Below, in pieces: positions 1 through 13,600 of a stretch of DNA of 64,000 bases (its first letter is position 1; each line of letters starts with the position of its first letter). The notes under the pieces are model-generated. The model saw only the letters and a list, made by a program, of their open reading frames with translations, ran no database searches and was not told the origin of the DNA. Both the position numbers and the translations under genes were made by a program. Origin of the DNA: Strigamia acuminata (taxonomy: Eukaryota > Arthropoda > Chilopoda > Geophilomorpha > Linotaeniidae); contig OX442318.1 of the NCBI GenBank assembly GCA_949358305.1, positions 14,552,517 to 14,616,516 of the forward strand, written 5' to 3'.

Positions 1-93
1 GAAAGGTCTTCCTTCGTCTTCTTCTTCTTTCATCTTTGAGTTGTGCCACTGTCGCTCACGTTTGTGTGTGAAGCACTTTTTACGCTTTCTTAC

Positions 94-207
94 ACAAACA
101 CATCCTGGCACCCCATTTCGATGACACGCCGAATGCAATCGTGAAATGCCTTGTCTTTTTCCTTTTCGCCTAACTGTCCCTTCTGACAGATTTGCTTTGC
201 ACACATT
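94..207 (-). CDS. Possible internal coding exon of an unidentified gene
   Basis: A 114-base stretch reads open on the minus strand. It is bounded by a plausible acceptor (T-rich tract ending GGCAG, just above 207) and a consensus donor (GTAAGA, 93-88). The peptide (about 38 aa) is polar and contains four cysteines, in MCAKQIC, FHDCIRR and MGCQD. I do not recognise the protein. The rest of the gene would lie beyond the left edge and possibly upstream on the minus strand. It could also be a chance open frame; only the splice signals and the composition support it. Confidence 0.3.
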
Positions 208-1128
208 CTGCCAAAAAAACACCTAAAAAAAATATTTACCGGTATATATATATATAAAAAAAAGGAGAACAACCAAAATCAATTAAAACAACCTTTTTTT
301 ATATGAATTTAAAAAACAGAAAAATATATTCGGGAGTTGCAGTGATGGTAATTTTGTGAGTGAGTTAGATTTTTTTACTTGTTTAATTTTTTTGTTAGAT
401 TAAAAAAAATTAAATTGATGGTGACTGTAATGTTCCTCATTAAATAACACGACTATAATCCGTCTGCGACCTCGCCACCTAGTGGCCACTTCTACAATCA
501 TTCATATAAAAACTACAGCGGCCATGATTAATTAAACAACTTGAAGGATGAGTGAGAGTTAATTAACCTTTTATATACGTTGACGTGTTGGACGGTTTTG
601 CTATCGTTCTTTCTGAATTTCAGTTTTCACACCGCGGCGAACGAGTTAAATCGTTCGGAAGAAAGATAACGGTGTATCTCGTATACAAATACCATGCTCT
701 GCCTCTTCCTGGCTTTTTCTGTGCAAATGGCGCCAACCATTGGCAAAGTTTGTAAACCACATATTAGTCAATAATCCAATATCTATTTCTGGTTAATTTA
801 GTGTTGTTGTTATCTAAAACAAAGCAAACTGATAAGAAATAAAAAAAAAACTTTAGCTGTGTCCATTCAGAAAATAAAGTAAATATTACTTAGAACGATC
901 AAAATAATTAAAAATCAGTACCGGTGCCTACAAGTTTCTACAGGGTTGTCTAAGTACAGATCGATACTCTGTTTATTTATTCTAAGATTTGTTTTAGCAA
1001 TACACCCAGAATTAAAATCCATGCTAAAATATATATTTTTTTATATATTTAATCAAAGTTTTGTAGATAATAATTTTAAAAAATAATAAAAAATTACATC
1101 TAGCTACAGGAGTATCCAGCTTTACAAA
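208..1128. other. Intergenic AT-rich stretch upstream of NIT2
   Basis: No open frame or RNA gene could be supported. The sequence is A/T-rich with short homopolymers and a TATATATATATA run near 243-256. It must hold the NIT2 promoter, but no specific element stands out. Confidence 0.5.
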
Positions 1129-2717
1129 ATGGCGGCCTCTAGTATGTAGCATGGTTTGGCTATCACCTATATTTATTTTGTGTTTTCTGAGATATCCAAG
1201 TTTGTCACTCCTTTTCAGAGTTACGTCTCGGTTTAATACAACTCGGAGTAGGTTTGAACAAAACTGACAATCTATTCCGAGCTTCCAAATTCATCGGCGA
1301 AGCGGTTTCAAATGGAGCCAAAATCATTTCCCTGCCGGTAATGCACAAATCGGAACGACGCTCTAAACAAATGGTCTATAAACCTATCGATACATTTTAG
1401 GAGTGTTTTAATTCACCCTATGGAAACAACTATTTTCCAACATATGCCGAAGAAATTCCCGGTGAAACAACTCAACACCTCGCCTCTTTGGCCAAACAAT
1501 ATCAAATATATTTAATAGGAGGTAAATAATTGAAGGACCCCAAATTTCAAAAACAAAATTACATAAATAATTTTTGAATTTTGTGTTTTTCGTAGGTTCA
1601 ATTCCAGAGGTTGATAATGGGAAATACTACAACTCGTGCGCCGTTTTTGGCCCTAATGGCGACATAATAGCAAAATATCGAAAAGTATTTTTTTTTTACA
1701 TTTAATTATTCTTAATTAAAAAAATATGTATATATTATATTTACCAGATTCATTTATTTGACATCGACATTCCAGGAAAAATCACCTTTATGGAATCGGA
1801 AACTCTTAGTCCAGGAAGCAAGCTAGAAATAATAGATACACGTAAATAAAATAAAATATATATAAAAATATTTTTTGTTTCTTAGAAAAAAAACATTTCT
1901 AAACATTAAAAATAAAAGGAATAAAAACAAGAAACCATTTTCAGCTTATTGCAAGATTGGTTTGGGGATTTGCTTCGACCTTCGTTTCCCCGAAATGGCT
2001 TTATCATACGCGAAACAAGGTTGCAAGTTGTTGCTATACCCAGGTGCTTTCAATATGACCACAGGACCAGCACATTGGGAATTGCTTTCAAGAGCACGTG
2101 CACTGGACAATCAATTGTACGTGGCAAGCGTGTCCCCGGCAAGAGACGAACAAGCTTCTTACGTTGCGTGGGGACATACTTTAGTAGTAAATCCATGGTA
2201 AAAATTGATTTTTATTTCCCAACTGTCTTATCCCTCAAAAATATTATTACAAACCCTTTGAAAACTTTCAGGGGCTCCGTCGTCGGAACCCTCGACCACT
2301 CCGAAGGCGTTTTGTATGCAGATTTAGGTAGATCAAACAAAATACCATACATTTTTTTTTTTAAATCTGTGTATGGCCCCAAATTCCAAAACAAGATGTT
2401 TTTTTTTCTTCCAAAAAATGTATTCTTAAACAGGAAAAGAAAAACCAAACTGTAAAAATAAGGCAACATCGAACGATACAAAATTCTAGGGACAATTGAA
2501 CATGTTTAAGCAATGGTTTTGGCTTAATTTTGTCAAGTTTTGTTTTTCTTTTCTTGTAACCACATTTTTTGGACCATAAATCAATTCATTCCAATTTACC
2601 GCGTTTTGTGTTTATATTTTTCTCGAATTACTTGTAGATTTCGGGTACGTGGACGAAATTCGAAAACAGATTCCTCTTTGGTCCGGAAAACAGTTGAGCC
2701 TGTATCAGAAACCCTAA
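1129..2717 (+). CDS. NIT2: Omega-amidase NIT2 (nitrilase family), complete, 8 exons
   Basis: Exons 1129-1141, 1219-1337, 1401-1521, 1596-1684, 1748-1841, 1945-2197, 2272-2327 and 2638-2717 join in frame to 274 aa, close to the usual 276 aa of animal NIT2. The start is ATGG in a good context with a consensus GTATGT donor after only 13 coding bases. The nitrilase Glu-Lys-Cys triad is visible: Glu45 in [11 protein letters not shown], Lys114 in KYRKIHLFDID and Cys155 in [10 protein letters not shown]. The family blocks [17 protein letters not shown] and [18 protein letters not shown] are intact. The enzyme hydrolyses alpha-ketoglutaramate and alpha-ketosuccinamate to the keto-acid plus ammonia, in cytosol and mitochondria. 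No presequence is seen. The gene is tail to tail with PRDM10. Identity is secure; exon ends rest on frame and consensus. Confidence 0.94.
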
Positions 2718-2726
2718 AGATGAATC

Positions 2727-2732
2727 AATAAA
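2727..2732 (+). terminator. Poly(A) signal of NIT2
   Basis: AATAAA lies ten bases after the NIT2 stop codon. A TTTATT (AATAAA on the other strand) lies about 30 bases further on, so this short stretch may also hold the minus-strand 3' end of PRDM10. Confidence 0.7.
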
Positions 2733-4662
2733 ATAACATTATAACTCAAGAGAAAACAATTTTTATTCATTTACAATTATATATTTCATTATTATATATA
2801 TATATGATATTTATATATATTTATGTATGCAACACTAAAACTACGCCTAGTAATAGTATACAGAATAAACATTGGATGAATGACAAAATTCACTAGGAAT
2901 TTTTTTTTCCTTTTCTTTTTCTTTCACAAAGATGAACAAATAAGAGATGATCACCACTACACGTAATAAACTAATGGACGCTGGACTTGTCACGTATAAT
3001 ACAATCTAGTGGAGTACAAATTATATAAATTATAAATTAAAGTATATATATATAAAAAAATGTCACTAGAAATCGATCAAATCCAACCTGTACAAAAAAA
3101 CACTACTTTTAGTTTAAAACAAAATTTAAATAACTTAGTACTGGATATGCTAGTTAACTAATAAACTCTATTCGTGTACTGACCTAATAAAAAAATAAGA
3201 TGATTAAATATTTTGTACAGATAATCATTTACATATTTTTTTTTACAAGTTTATATCGAACCGAGCAAAAAAAATTTTTAAAAAATATAATAAAAAAAAA
3301 TGAAATCATAAATATGAATTAACTAACCAGCAATTATGCAGAAAAAATAAAAAATAAAAACACACAATGGATGAAAAATGGCACTAATATTTAAACACTT
3401 AGACGATAATCAAATGGGCAGTGGAATAGAACTTGTATTCGTGTGTAGGAGGAAAAATATGTCGCCTCACCTGTTGCTATTTCATCCAATTAATTCACAA
3501 TTCGACAGGTGCAGGAGAGGAAATTTGTAACTCATTAGCCGTGCATAGTTTAGACAAAATAGCTCTGCATGATCGCACATTTCTAATACCCAACGCTGAG
3601 AAATAGGCACATTTTTCTTCACCCTTTTTCCAACCATTTATTTATTTATTTATTTATTTATTAATTTCTCCTCTCTCTCGATTTTTCCTTTCCTTTCTTT
3701 CTCACAGGATATGAAAATTCACTATTTTTCGAGACAAAATAACTTCCTATCATTTTTTGTTCTTTCTTTAAAATTACAAGTTTACAACAGTACTCGATTG
3801 GCACTAGGATAAGAATAATATTTCAATATTTCGGTTAAGCGTATAATTTCTTAGAAGGCAAAAGTAGCACCAAACTACGACTATTTTTCCAACAAACATT
3901 TAAAATACACATTCAACATTGGGATTAAGATTGTCTTAGCCTAATAGACGAAAAAACCGAACAAAAATGTACCTTTTCTCAGTTCAACTAAAAAATACTT
4001 TTTAAAAAAATTAAGTTAAATTAAATTAAATTAAATTAAATTAATTGAATATATAATCAAGTGCATCGCCCAACAAATGCCAACTAAAAACGACTTTTAG
4101 CATGCCTTATGCTACAATAGAATGAATTCCTTTGGTAAATTAGCCACAAAAAAAATAGAAGACAGACAAAAAAAAAATTTCTTTGAGCTGGATTGAGGGT
4201 GGGGTTTCGACTGCAATTACATGAGAATAATTTACAAACTAACAACTTGATCCTAAGAGAAATTGTCGTCTCCAAAACAACTCGTTTTTTCAATTTTTTA
4301 AAATTTTTTCTTTAATTTTTTTTTTCTTTGTTAAATGACTCACTCCCGTTTGGCCCATCAAAAAGTGCTGCTACGCCTCGTCTTGATAAAATATTCATTC
4401 CCGACCCCTCATTCCGTCGAACAAATGCTCTTCCAATTTTTTTTTTTTGTTTTGTTTTCCGTTCCCCTTTTCTTATTGAATTAATCAATCAATCAATCAA
4501 TCAGTCGGTCTAACTCCCATCAATCAATCACAAGAGACAAAATTGAATTATTCCTTTCAAGAATAATTCGTAACGTGCGGTGAAACTACACGTCATCAAG
4601 ACTGTGCAATGACGCACACAAATCTCAAGACAATCTCAAAACAGCTCCTTCAAAAAAATCTT
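2733..4662 (-). other. Non-coding stretch, probably the long 3' UTR of PRDM10
   Basis: No coding frame is supportable. The stretch is AT-rich with simple repeats: TTTA units near 3640-3662, TTAAA units at about 4016-4043, and CAAT units at about 4482-4503. It lies directly downstream of the PRDM10 stop. The only minus-strand AATAAA close to the NIT2 end is at about 2762-2767, which would give a UTR of about 1.9 kb. The transcript end is inferred. Confidence 0.45.
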
Positions 4663-7600
4663 TCAACGTGCTGGATAATTTGCGTAAGTGGTGGCCCAAG
4701 TGCGCGGCACGTAGTTGGTGGGCGCGGGGCTGGCGGACGGCGAGGGCGGCTCGTCGGGACTGAGCGGATCTTGGCCCGTCTCGCCCTGGTACTGGGCCAG
4801 GATTTGGCCGAGCTGACTGTGCTCGATGCTGTTGCTCGTCACGAGGGTCGGCGTCGAGCTTTGGGGGATGGGCGTCGTGGCGGGGCTCGGGTTGACCAGC
4901 GTCGACGGTTCCGACTGCGACACGCGGGTCATGTGGAATTCGTTGCCCACCGGTCGGAATTCGCTCAATGTTTGTGTCAGCTCGGACATGGCTTGCGTTA
5001 AAAGGTCTTCCCCAGACCCCTGCGGAGGCATCTGGAATAAATAAAAAATAAAAAAATCAACAATAGTTTCACTTTTTACTGTTAGAAACCAAATAAAAGT
5101 GCAAAAAAAATTGATTTTTTAGACTTAAAAATGCAAAACGTTTACTTAAAAATCTAAAAAATTATTTTAAAAATAGACTTTTAGACCTAAAAGTGTAAAA
5201 AATTAACTTTGTAGACTTAAAAATTAAATTGAATTAAATTAAATTGAAGAGAAAAAAGAATGAAGGCAGAAAACGGCACTTTGGGTGCACAAAATAATAA
5301 TAATTCTAATAAGAATAACAATAATAACAATTAATACTGTAGGTGTGCTCGAGTCCCTCTCCATGTAAACGCTCGGTGGGCGCGGAGCAGGCGTAGACAA
5401 CTTCCTCTTGCAAGACGTATCCACTATCGTCTCCACAACTCCATCCACATAATCGCTTTCCGACGCTCCCGTCGTGGTGGAAATCTCGACGTGATACTGG
5501 CCATTCACCTCCCTGTGATGCGTGCGCGGAATTTGTTGCGTCTGAAAAGAAATCACCAACAAACAAAACACAATAAAAATAGAACTGAATTCGTCTTGAA
5601 ATTAGTCTTGAAATGCGAAACAAAGAATAAAAAATAAAAAAAATATCAGCACCTGTCGGATCGAGAAGCAACCTGACTCTACCTGGGGAAGTAGCTCGAG
5701 GTGCTTCTTCCGCTGATGCTGCAGAAGTTTCGCCTTGCTCGCGTATTGCTTGTGACACCAATCGCAATTGTGCGGATGGGTCGTGATGCTGCCCACCGTC
5801 TGCGAAAACGTCGGGTTCGGCAGTCCCGGAATATCCGGAATTCCGCCCTAGAAAATTGATTACAAATAAAATAAACAAACAAATAAATAAACAAACAAAT
5901 AAATACATTTGTCAAAATGCAAATAATTTTTGGCGCAAAAAAATTAAGTGAAAGTGAAAATGATTGGTTGAGTGCGGCCATAAATTAAGCGATTCTGAGG
6001 TATTTGTTGGAGGCTCGTAATTTGTACCAAATTCACCTTGCGTCGATTGCTCATGGGCAGTTCGGCGCCCGGATGGTTCTTCAAGATGTGCGCTTTGCGC
6101 TTGGAGCTGCTCTTGTAGACCTTCTCGCAGTACTGGCAATAGTAGTCGCGCGTGGTCTTGAGGATGGGCAGGTTGAGCTCGGGCACCGAGTCGGGTCGGA
6201 TCTCGGGGTGGCGCTTGGCCAGGTGGTTGACCAGCATGCCGCGCCGCTTAAAGCCCAGCAGACACGAGTGGCACTTGTAGATGAATCGGTGGTAGTCGGT
6301 GGGAGACACCTTGGGAATGAATTTTTTACTCGACGGCTGACGGTGCGGTTTCATGGCGAGGCGCGCCTCCCGTTCCGCACTGTGCATTCGCTTCATATGT
6401 TCCTTGAGTTTGTCCTTTCGCTTGAACTGTTTGCCGCAATTGGCGCAGAGGAACTCGCGGTGATCCGAATGTCGGAGCATGTGCAGCTTCAACTTGTCTG
6501 GCCGCGGGAAAACCTTGTCGCACTGGTCGCACGGGTAGCGCTTCTCCGAATGGAACGCGCGAATGTGCTTGCGAATCTGATTATATTCTTCAAATCCCTT
6601 TCGACGCCAAACAAAACAAAACAAAACAAAACAAAACAAAACGTTAGAATCTTTCAAGAGCAAATCTTTCTCATTCTCATTTTCACCTTTTGACAACTCG
6701 GGCATGTGTAGATGCCATTGATGCAATGTATATGAACATGGTCCTTAAGCAAGATGATCTGGTCAAACCCCTCCTTACAAATAGGGCATTCGTAGTACTT
6801 TTTCTCATCATTGCTAACAAAATCATCAAATAATTAATTTTACCCAATCAAACACTCTCCCTATTCCCTACCTGTGCACTTTAATATGACATGCCAAAGC
6901 AGAATTATTCAAAAAACGTTTAAAACAAATTTCACACTGCAGAGGCTTCGTGTCCTCCGAACCATGCACCAAATTATGTCGAAGCAGCCGCTCCTCGCTG
7001 GCAAATGACTTGTAACATAATTCGCACTTAAAGGGTTTAGCCGGGTTGATCATCCCGCGGAAGGACCGACGCATGACCATCTTTCCGTGAGCGCCCGCGT
7101 GCTCTATCAGATCTTTTTTTGTGACAAATTCCTAGGGCAACAAAAAAACATCCATAAATCAATCAATCAATCAATCAATTCGCTTTATCAAGTGGACGAG
7201 AAACGAACCTGAGTGCACTGCGGGCATTTCAAAGTGGTCGTAGCGGTCAAATCCGAGGAAAACTCCCCTTTCATGTCGTCGTCTCCGCTCACTCCGTTCT
7301 TCATGTTGAAGTCTGGCTCGACGGCAAATCGAGCCACTTCTTCCAGCCCGATGTTCTCGGCCGCATGCGTCAACGTGTGTAGATTCAGCAGGCTGGAGTT
7401 GTCAAAAGTGAGGTCACAGTGGGTGCACAGCCACTCTGTGCCCTCGGCTTGTTTCTTTTTGAACAAGGACTTGATGGGGCGGGCAAGTTGCTCGCTGTCG
7501 CTCCGTGTCTTGTGTCGTCGGACGTGTCTACTGCAAAACAAAAACAAAACCCCCAAACCAAATAAATTCAAACACCGAACACCTCAATAACGCCATCTGC

Positions 7601-10600
7601 AAACCACCTGTCGCTATTTTCGCTGTCTTCTGCATCCAATTCAAGCGTCGAATTCTGAGAAAGAAATAAAAAACAAATAAAAAATTATCGTTGCAAAATA
7701 ATTTTTAAAAAACAAATCAAGTATTTGTCCACGTTAAGCCGGGTTTTAGTCTTAGTGTGACTTGCCATCTACTGTTTAATTAACATCTAACCTTGAATTT
7801 TTTGGGTGGACGGCCACGAGGCCTTTTGGATGATGGAGGCGGGGGTGCAGCTTCATTGCTGGCTTCCTCCAAACTATCCAATGCCACCTAGCAATAGCAA
7901 TTAGTAGGAAAAATAAGATAGGAGTCGAAAAACGTACAATTTCATGCCAAAAAATTAGATTTTAACATTATAAACGTGCAAATCGAGAGATTCAAACGAA
8001 GAGTGAAAGAGATAAAGATAAAGATAAAGATAAAGAGAGAGATGCATTACAGTAGATAACAACACGCACAACCGAAACGCGTTACGGCACTCGACAAAAC
8101 AAGAAAAACGCACAAAAACCGGATAAAACTAACGTACGTCATCGTGATTTTTAAATTTCTTTGGGGTTCTTCCTTTGGGTTTTTTGGCCGGTCGCCCTCT
8201 GGGTCGTCCCTTCTTCCGGGGCGGGGAATCTGACATCTCGTCCTCCGGGTTCGTTTCCCCCGAATCGTGTTCGTTCAAATGTTTCTGCAGGTCGACCGAA
8301 CTCGAAAATCGCTTGTTACATTCAAAACATGGCCAAGCGTTTTCTTGATCTTCCATCGCTACAAAAATTAATTTAAAAAAAATAATAAATAAATAAATAA
8401 ATAAATAAGAAAAGAAAAATTGAATTTATGCGTTTCGCAGACCCTTCAATTCCTCCTCGTCCGGCTCCACCATCTTCAGTCCACGCCTTTCGGCATACTG
8501 TTGAGAATAGCCGACCTTGAGCTCGGTCCGCGGATACACGTGGCACGTTGTGAAAAAGAAAAGCGAATGCTCGGATTGGACCACCACCAAATTCTGTTCG
8601 CTGTAATTCTCGGCCGGCCGCACGAAGCGCATCCAATTGCTCATGCTTTCGTCCGACGTGTCCAAATGCATTATCTCACCCGACTCGGCTTCGATTTGCA
8701 AAACCAAATCGTCCTGTATCACTTCGTCCAATTTGGTCACGACGCCTTCCACTGGACCGAACTTCGAACGCTTAGGAATCGGCTTTTTTGCGAAAACACC
8801 AAAAACTGTCCCCCCCCCACAAAAAAATAATAAATTAATTAATTAATTTTTATAAAAAAAATAAAATAAACACAATTCACCTGCTTCTCCGCTTTCTCTC
8901 ACACCAACTTTATTAATTGCCAAATACCCGACTGGCAAACTGGCCCAGGCTCGCGATAAAACGGGTTTATCACATATGGATTGAATTCGATGCTGCGGAC
9001 AGTCCTCCTCGTACATTAAATTACACTCTTCGCACCCTGAAATTACAGTTTTAATGTAAACAAAAATCATTTACTGTATTTAAAAAGAAAAGAAAAACGT
9101 ACAATAATCCTTATTAGTGTAAACGATCCTATTATTCCTCTGCTGCTGTTGTTGCTGCTGCTGCTGCTGCTGTTGTTGGTGTTCCTGTTCGGTCATTCTC
9201 TGCTTGTGCTGTCGCCGTGGCCGCGACATGGCGATCGTACTCATGTGGTGATGATGGTGCGCCAGCAGTTCCGTCTCGACTTCGTTGGCGAGAGTGACTG
9301 CCGGATGATGAAAATCATCTTGTCTCAGCGCCATCGAATGCAGATGAATTAATTTATTCACTAGTGTTACGACAGGGGGTTTTATGCCCGTATTAATCCA
9401 AAGCGGTCAACAAAGGGGTGTGGGGAGGGAGTTAATTCATGTGGTTAACGTGACAATACGAATTCCCAATGTCGCGTTCGCACAAAATTCAAAAAAAAAA
9501 TTTAAAATTCGACTGAATTTGTAAAAATTTTTCGCATTTTTAAAAAAAAAAAAATGTTTGTCGAGGGGACCTGGTTAGTCAGCGTATTGGCACGTCGTGA
9601 TTCGCCACTTCTACACAAGCAACCGATTTAAAGAGCAAATTCGACTAATGTTATACCGATATTAGTGGACGAATCGAGCGTGGTCGTGTTGACGGTGGTG
9701 TCGATCCCGTCCGTCGTGTCGATCGCGTCGGACATTGCCATGTGCGCTTGCGTCGTGTCGATGGTTCCGTCGCCACCGTCCAAATCTGCCATGTAGGCGT
9801 TATTCGAACTCCCAACAACCTAGAGAAAAGGAGAGAAAAAAGTTGCGCCATTGACTCCTTTTGCTGCATTACGCCACAACAAAACAAGTGTTAACAACTA
9901 AACTGGATTCTGGAATTAGTGTGCAGGTGCAGTAGGAGGCTTTTGCGGTACGTTAGCGATTTCAATTACAACTTAGAAAAGGGACAACAATTTACTTTAC
10001 GTTATTTTAACAATAAAACTAACGTCGGGAATGACGTTGAAAAACGGTCGGTGCAACGTCAAACCGCAGAAACGTGCGAACAATGACGTTGGCAGACTTT
10101 TGCAAACACTGCGGCAAAACCATCATTTGCAGAAGGTGGTCAGAATTAACAAATAAATTTAAAGTGGGCTGAACAAAATTCAATTGCCAGGCTCGGAATT
10201 TGCACGTGGCAACATTGCCTAGTTATGAGCAACGATGTCGTATATGCGAATTCCGACCACACCAGTTAAGCACCTTTCTGGCACCTTTCCGAGACTTTTC
10301 TATTTTTTCACCAATTCTGACCATTATTCCACAAACGACGAAATGTCTCAAAAAGTCATTTGGAAAAAACTTTAACCTTTAGTTGAATAAAAGTTACAAA
10401 AACAGCGAGTCCCCTACACACGGACATTCGAGTTAGGAACTTTCAAAATAAATTAATTCACGTGTCTAGAACTGCCAGCTGTTGTACTTTTCAAAGTAAG
10501 ATTAAAAATTTAATTTAATTTAATTAAAAGTAAAAAAAATAAGATAACAAATGTTTTCTTGAATCGTGAGTAGGGGATTTAGATTTGAGATTTTGATTTT

Positions 10601-13600
10601 GATTTTGATTTTGAGCCATTTGTTGTAAAATAAATTGGTCATTGTCCGCACGCGGGCCAGGTAAAGTAGCTAAAACAAATTTGAAACACAGTCAAAGCAG
10701 ATTTCTGAGAGTGAGCGCAATCAACTCACTTCATCTGAAACTCCAAGCTGCGAATCAGTAGTCTCAACCGTAGAATCTACCGTTGAATCCAGAACTGCAC
10801 CGGAAGACACCATTGACGAGGATGGACCGCTCTCCATAGGACCCGTCGATGAACTCACATAATTCTGCATCGCCAGCGGCGTGGCCGGCACCATCGGCGA
10901 GGACGGTTGCATCGGACGAAGATGAACCGGCGAATATCTCTGCTGCGCGCCCTGAAAATAATGTCCATTCTACCATGGTTCATGGTAAACGAATTTCCAT
11001 TTTAAACTACAACTCCGCAAGTGTCCAGCTACGTCGATTGTCGACGCCAAACAAACAAACAAACAAAAACCCCTTGGCCGACTCGTCTCGACTCGACTCG
11101 ACTCAAACTAACCTGAACGCCGGGCGACATGGACCTCGGGCTGGGATTGGCGTTCATCGTCTGCAGGTTGCCCAGGTTGCGGTTCATCAGTCCTCCGTAA
11201 TCCATCGACGACGGCGACGAAATTCTTTGGCTTTGCGTGACGATCATGTTGACGGGCGACGGGATGCGCTGAGATTGCGGCAGGTTGAGAACGTGGTTGG
11301 GCACCATGTTGCGCGCGATCGCTTCGGCCAACAAGTCCTTCTGATGGTTCGCCAACGGCATGCCCGCGATGCTCGAATCAACCATGTCTGATGAAAGATA
11401 GCGCGAAGACATTCGCTGGCCGGCCATCGTGCTCATCGTCGTCATCGGTGAAGGTATTCTCTGCGATTGAAGCGAAACCGAAGGTGACGGACCGCGGTCC
11501 ACCGTCGACGGCGAATCCACCGGACCCGACGTCAGAGAAACGTGAGATTGCGACGGAAGGACCTGCAACCAAATCAATCAAATCAAATCAATTTTTATTC
11601 CATTCTACCGGGTGGCCCACATAAAAGCGGCCCGACAATACACGGAGGCTTGCGAAAGGTGACTCAAAAAATGTATACATGCACAAAATTAAATATACAT
11701 AAATCATTAGCTGTGGTCAGGGTTGTTCAATTAACGTTTCTAGTGCAGTTTTTTCCGCTCTTTCGTTTGGTGTTTAGTTTTTGACGATCTGAGCTTTTGT
11801 TCTCAAGATATTTGCGATTTTAATCAATTATTGTTTGAATTCGCCAAGTTTGATTGCACTAGTCATTCCTGAATTTGTGGTACTTTTTGAATCTCTTCAA
11901 TGGTACTTTTATGGATTTCTTCAGATGTACCAGTATGAGATTTTGCTTGATTTTATAAGATTTTGTGAGATTTTGTAAGATTATGCTTGATTTTTGTGAA
12001 ATTATGCTTGATTTTTGTGAGATTATGCTTGATTTTTGTGAGATTATGCTTGATTTTTGTGAGATTATGCTTGATTTTTGTGAGATTTTGCTACATTTTT
12101 TGAGATTTTGCTAAAGTAAAGTCGTTTGATACCAAAAAAGTGTTACAGGTACCGTACCTTTCCCACAAATTGCGGTATTTTTTGATAAGTACTGTGTACC
12201 TATACCGGTACCGATACTGCTGAAGAAATCCACAAAATTACCACAAAATCTAAAATTCAAGCTGACTAGTGCCATCAAATTTAGAAAATTCGGACAAAAA
12301 TTGATGAAAATGCAAATATATCTCGAGAACAAAAGCTCGGATCGTTCAAAACTAAACACCAAACAAAAGAGCGGAAAAAACTGCACTAAAAACGTTAATT
12401 AAACAACACTGCGCACAGCTAATGATTAATGTATATTTAATTTTGTGCATGTATACAGTTTTTGAGTCACCCTTCGTAAGCCTTCGTGTATTGTCGGGCA
12501 GCTTTTATGTGGGCCACCCGGTATTTTATTCTATTCTATTCTACTTACTTGATTCAAACGCACGGCTGATGACACCTGTTCGTTTTGATCCGCCATCTGA
12601 GACACACTTTCGTACTGATGATGCAGGCTCTCTTCCGCCGAAACTGCCGACGACTGATAATCCTCCACCGATGAAATGCGCTCGTAACTCTGCATGGAAA
12701 CCTGACAGAAATCCACAAACGAGCGAGCATTTTAACCACAACAATTCAACAATTCACCTTTTCATGCCACCACCGCGGGGTAACATCAAAACAAAAACAA
12801 GAACAAAACATCTCATGCTCAAAATCAAAATGATGAAATAAAAAATAAAAACAATTTCATGCTTACAACACTCGTGCCAGGATGATGATGGTGGTGGTGG
12901 TGGTGATGGTTGTACATACGATGTCGAGGAAGTAATCTAACCTGGTAAGACCCGGTTGATGTCGACGGCTGAGGTGAAAAAGGACTACCTTGACCAGGCC
13001 CCTGTTCGTACGAGGGCATGGCTCGAATCATCGGACCCGAATTAATCGGTGATGCCTGTTGATAGCGGTCAGGATAGGCACTCGGCGAATATTCTTCGAC
13101 AGCACGGCTCGATTCCGTTGGATATTCCACCTGAACGGGCAAAATTCAAATTCAATTCAATCGCGAGAGATTCATTTCATTTCATTCGTCACCGAAACAA
13201 CCGAAACAATTAAATTCAATTAAAAAACATAAATTATTCATGTTCTAGTAAAGGTGGCAAGGTGGCTACAAGATAAACATCAGCAACATAAAATCACCTT
13301 CAAAATTCCAGCTGTTTGTGGCATCTGCGTTTGATGTTACAACACATACCTACGCTAGAAAATCGAGCTTTCAACTCTTTATCAAACTTGCATATTTAAT
13401 ACTATTAAATTATCTAATTAATGAGATAGATCAATGTTACATTTCAATCAATGTCATTATCTCATCGCAACCTTCCAGGAAAAGCGAGCGTACATAAACG
13501 TTCGGTTAAAAGAGTTGTAGCCAGCGTTTATTTGTTTATGTAATCACCTGCTGTTGTCCTTCTTCGCTAAACTGACTGCTGCTAGTAGCATCGTTGATCT

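Noticed and set aside
8008-8040. AGATAA tandem units and other short tracts (AAAAC units at 6,610-6,645, CAAT units) as functional elements
   Set aside because: Ordinary intronic microsatellites with nothing else to support a role.
4609-8830. Plus-strand open frames opposite the PRDM10 exons
   Set aside because: They are antisense shadows of GC-rich zinc-finger exons; no splice or family signal of their own.
9149-9352. Plus-strand leucine-rich hydrophobic frame
   Set aside because: It is the complement of the CAG run coding for poly-Gln in PRDM10 exon 8.
10560-10672. Possible extra PRDM10 exon encoding a Gln-Asn run ([11 protein letters not shown])
   Set aside because: It has an acceptor, but its useful frame does not match the phase of the neighbouring exons, which join each other directly.
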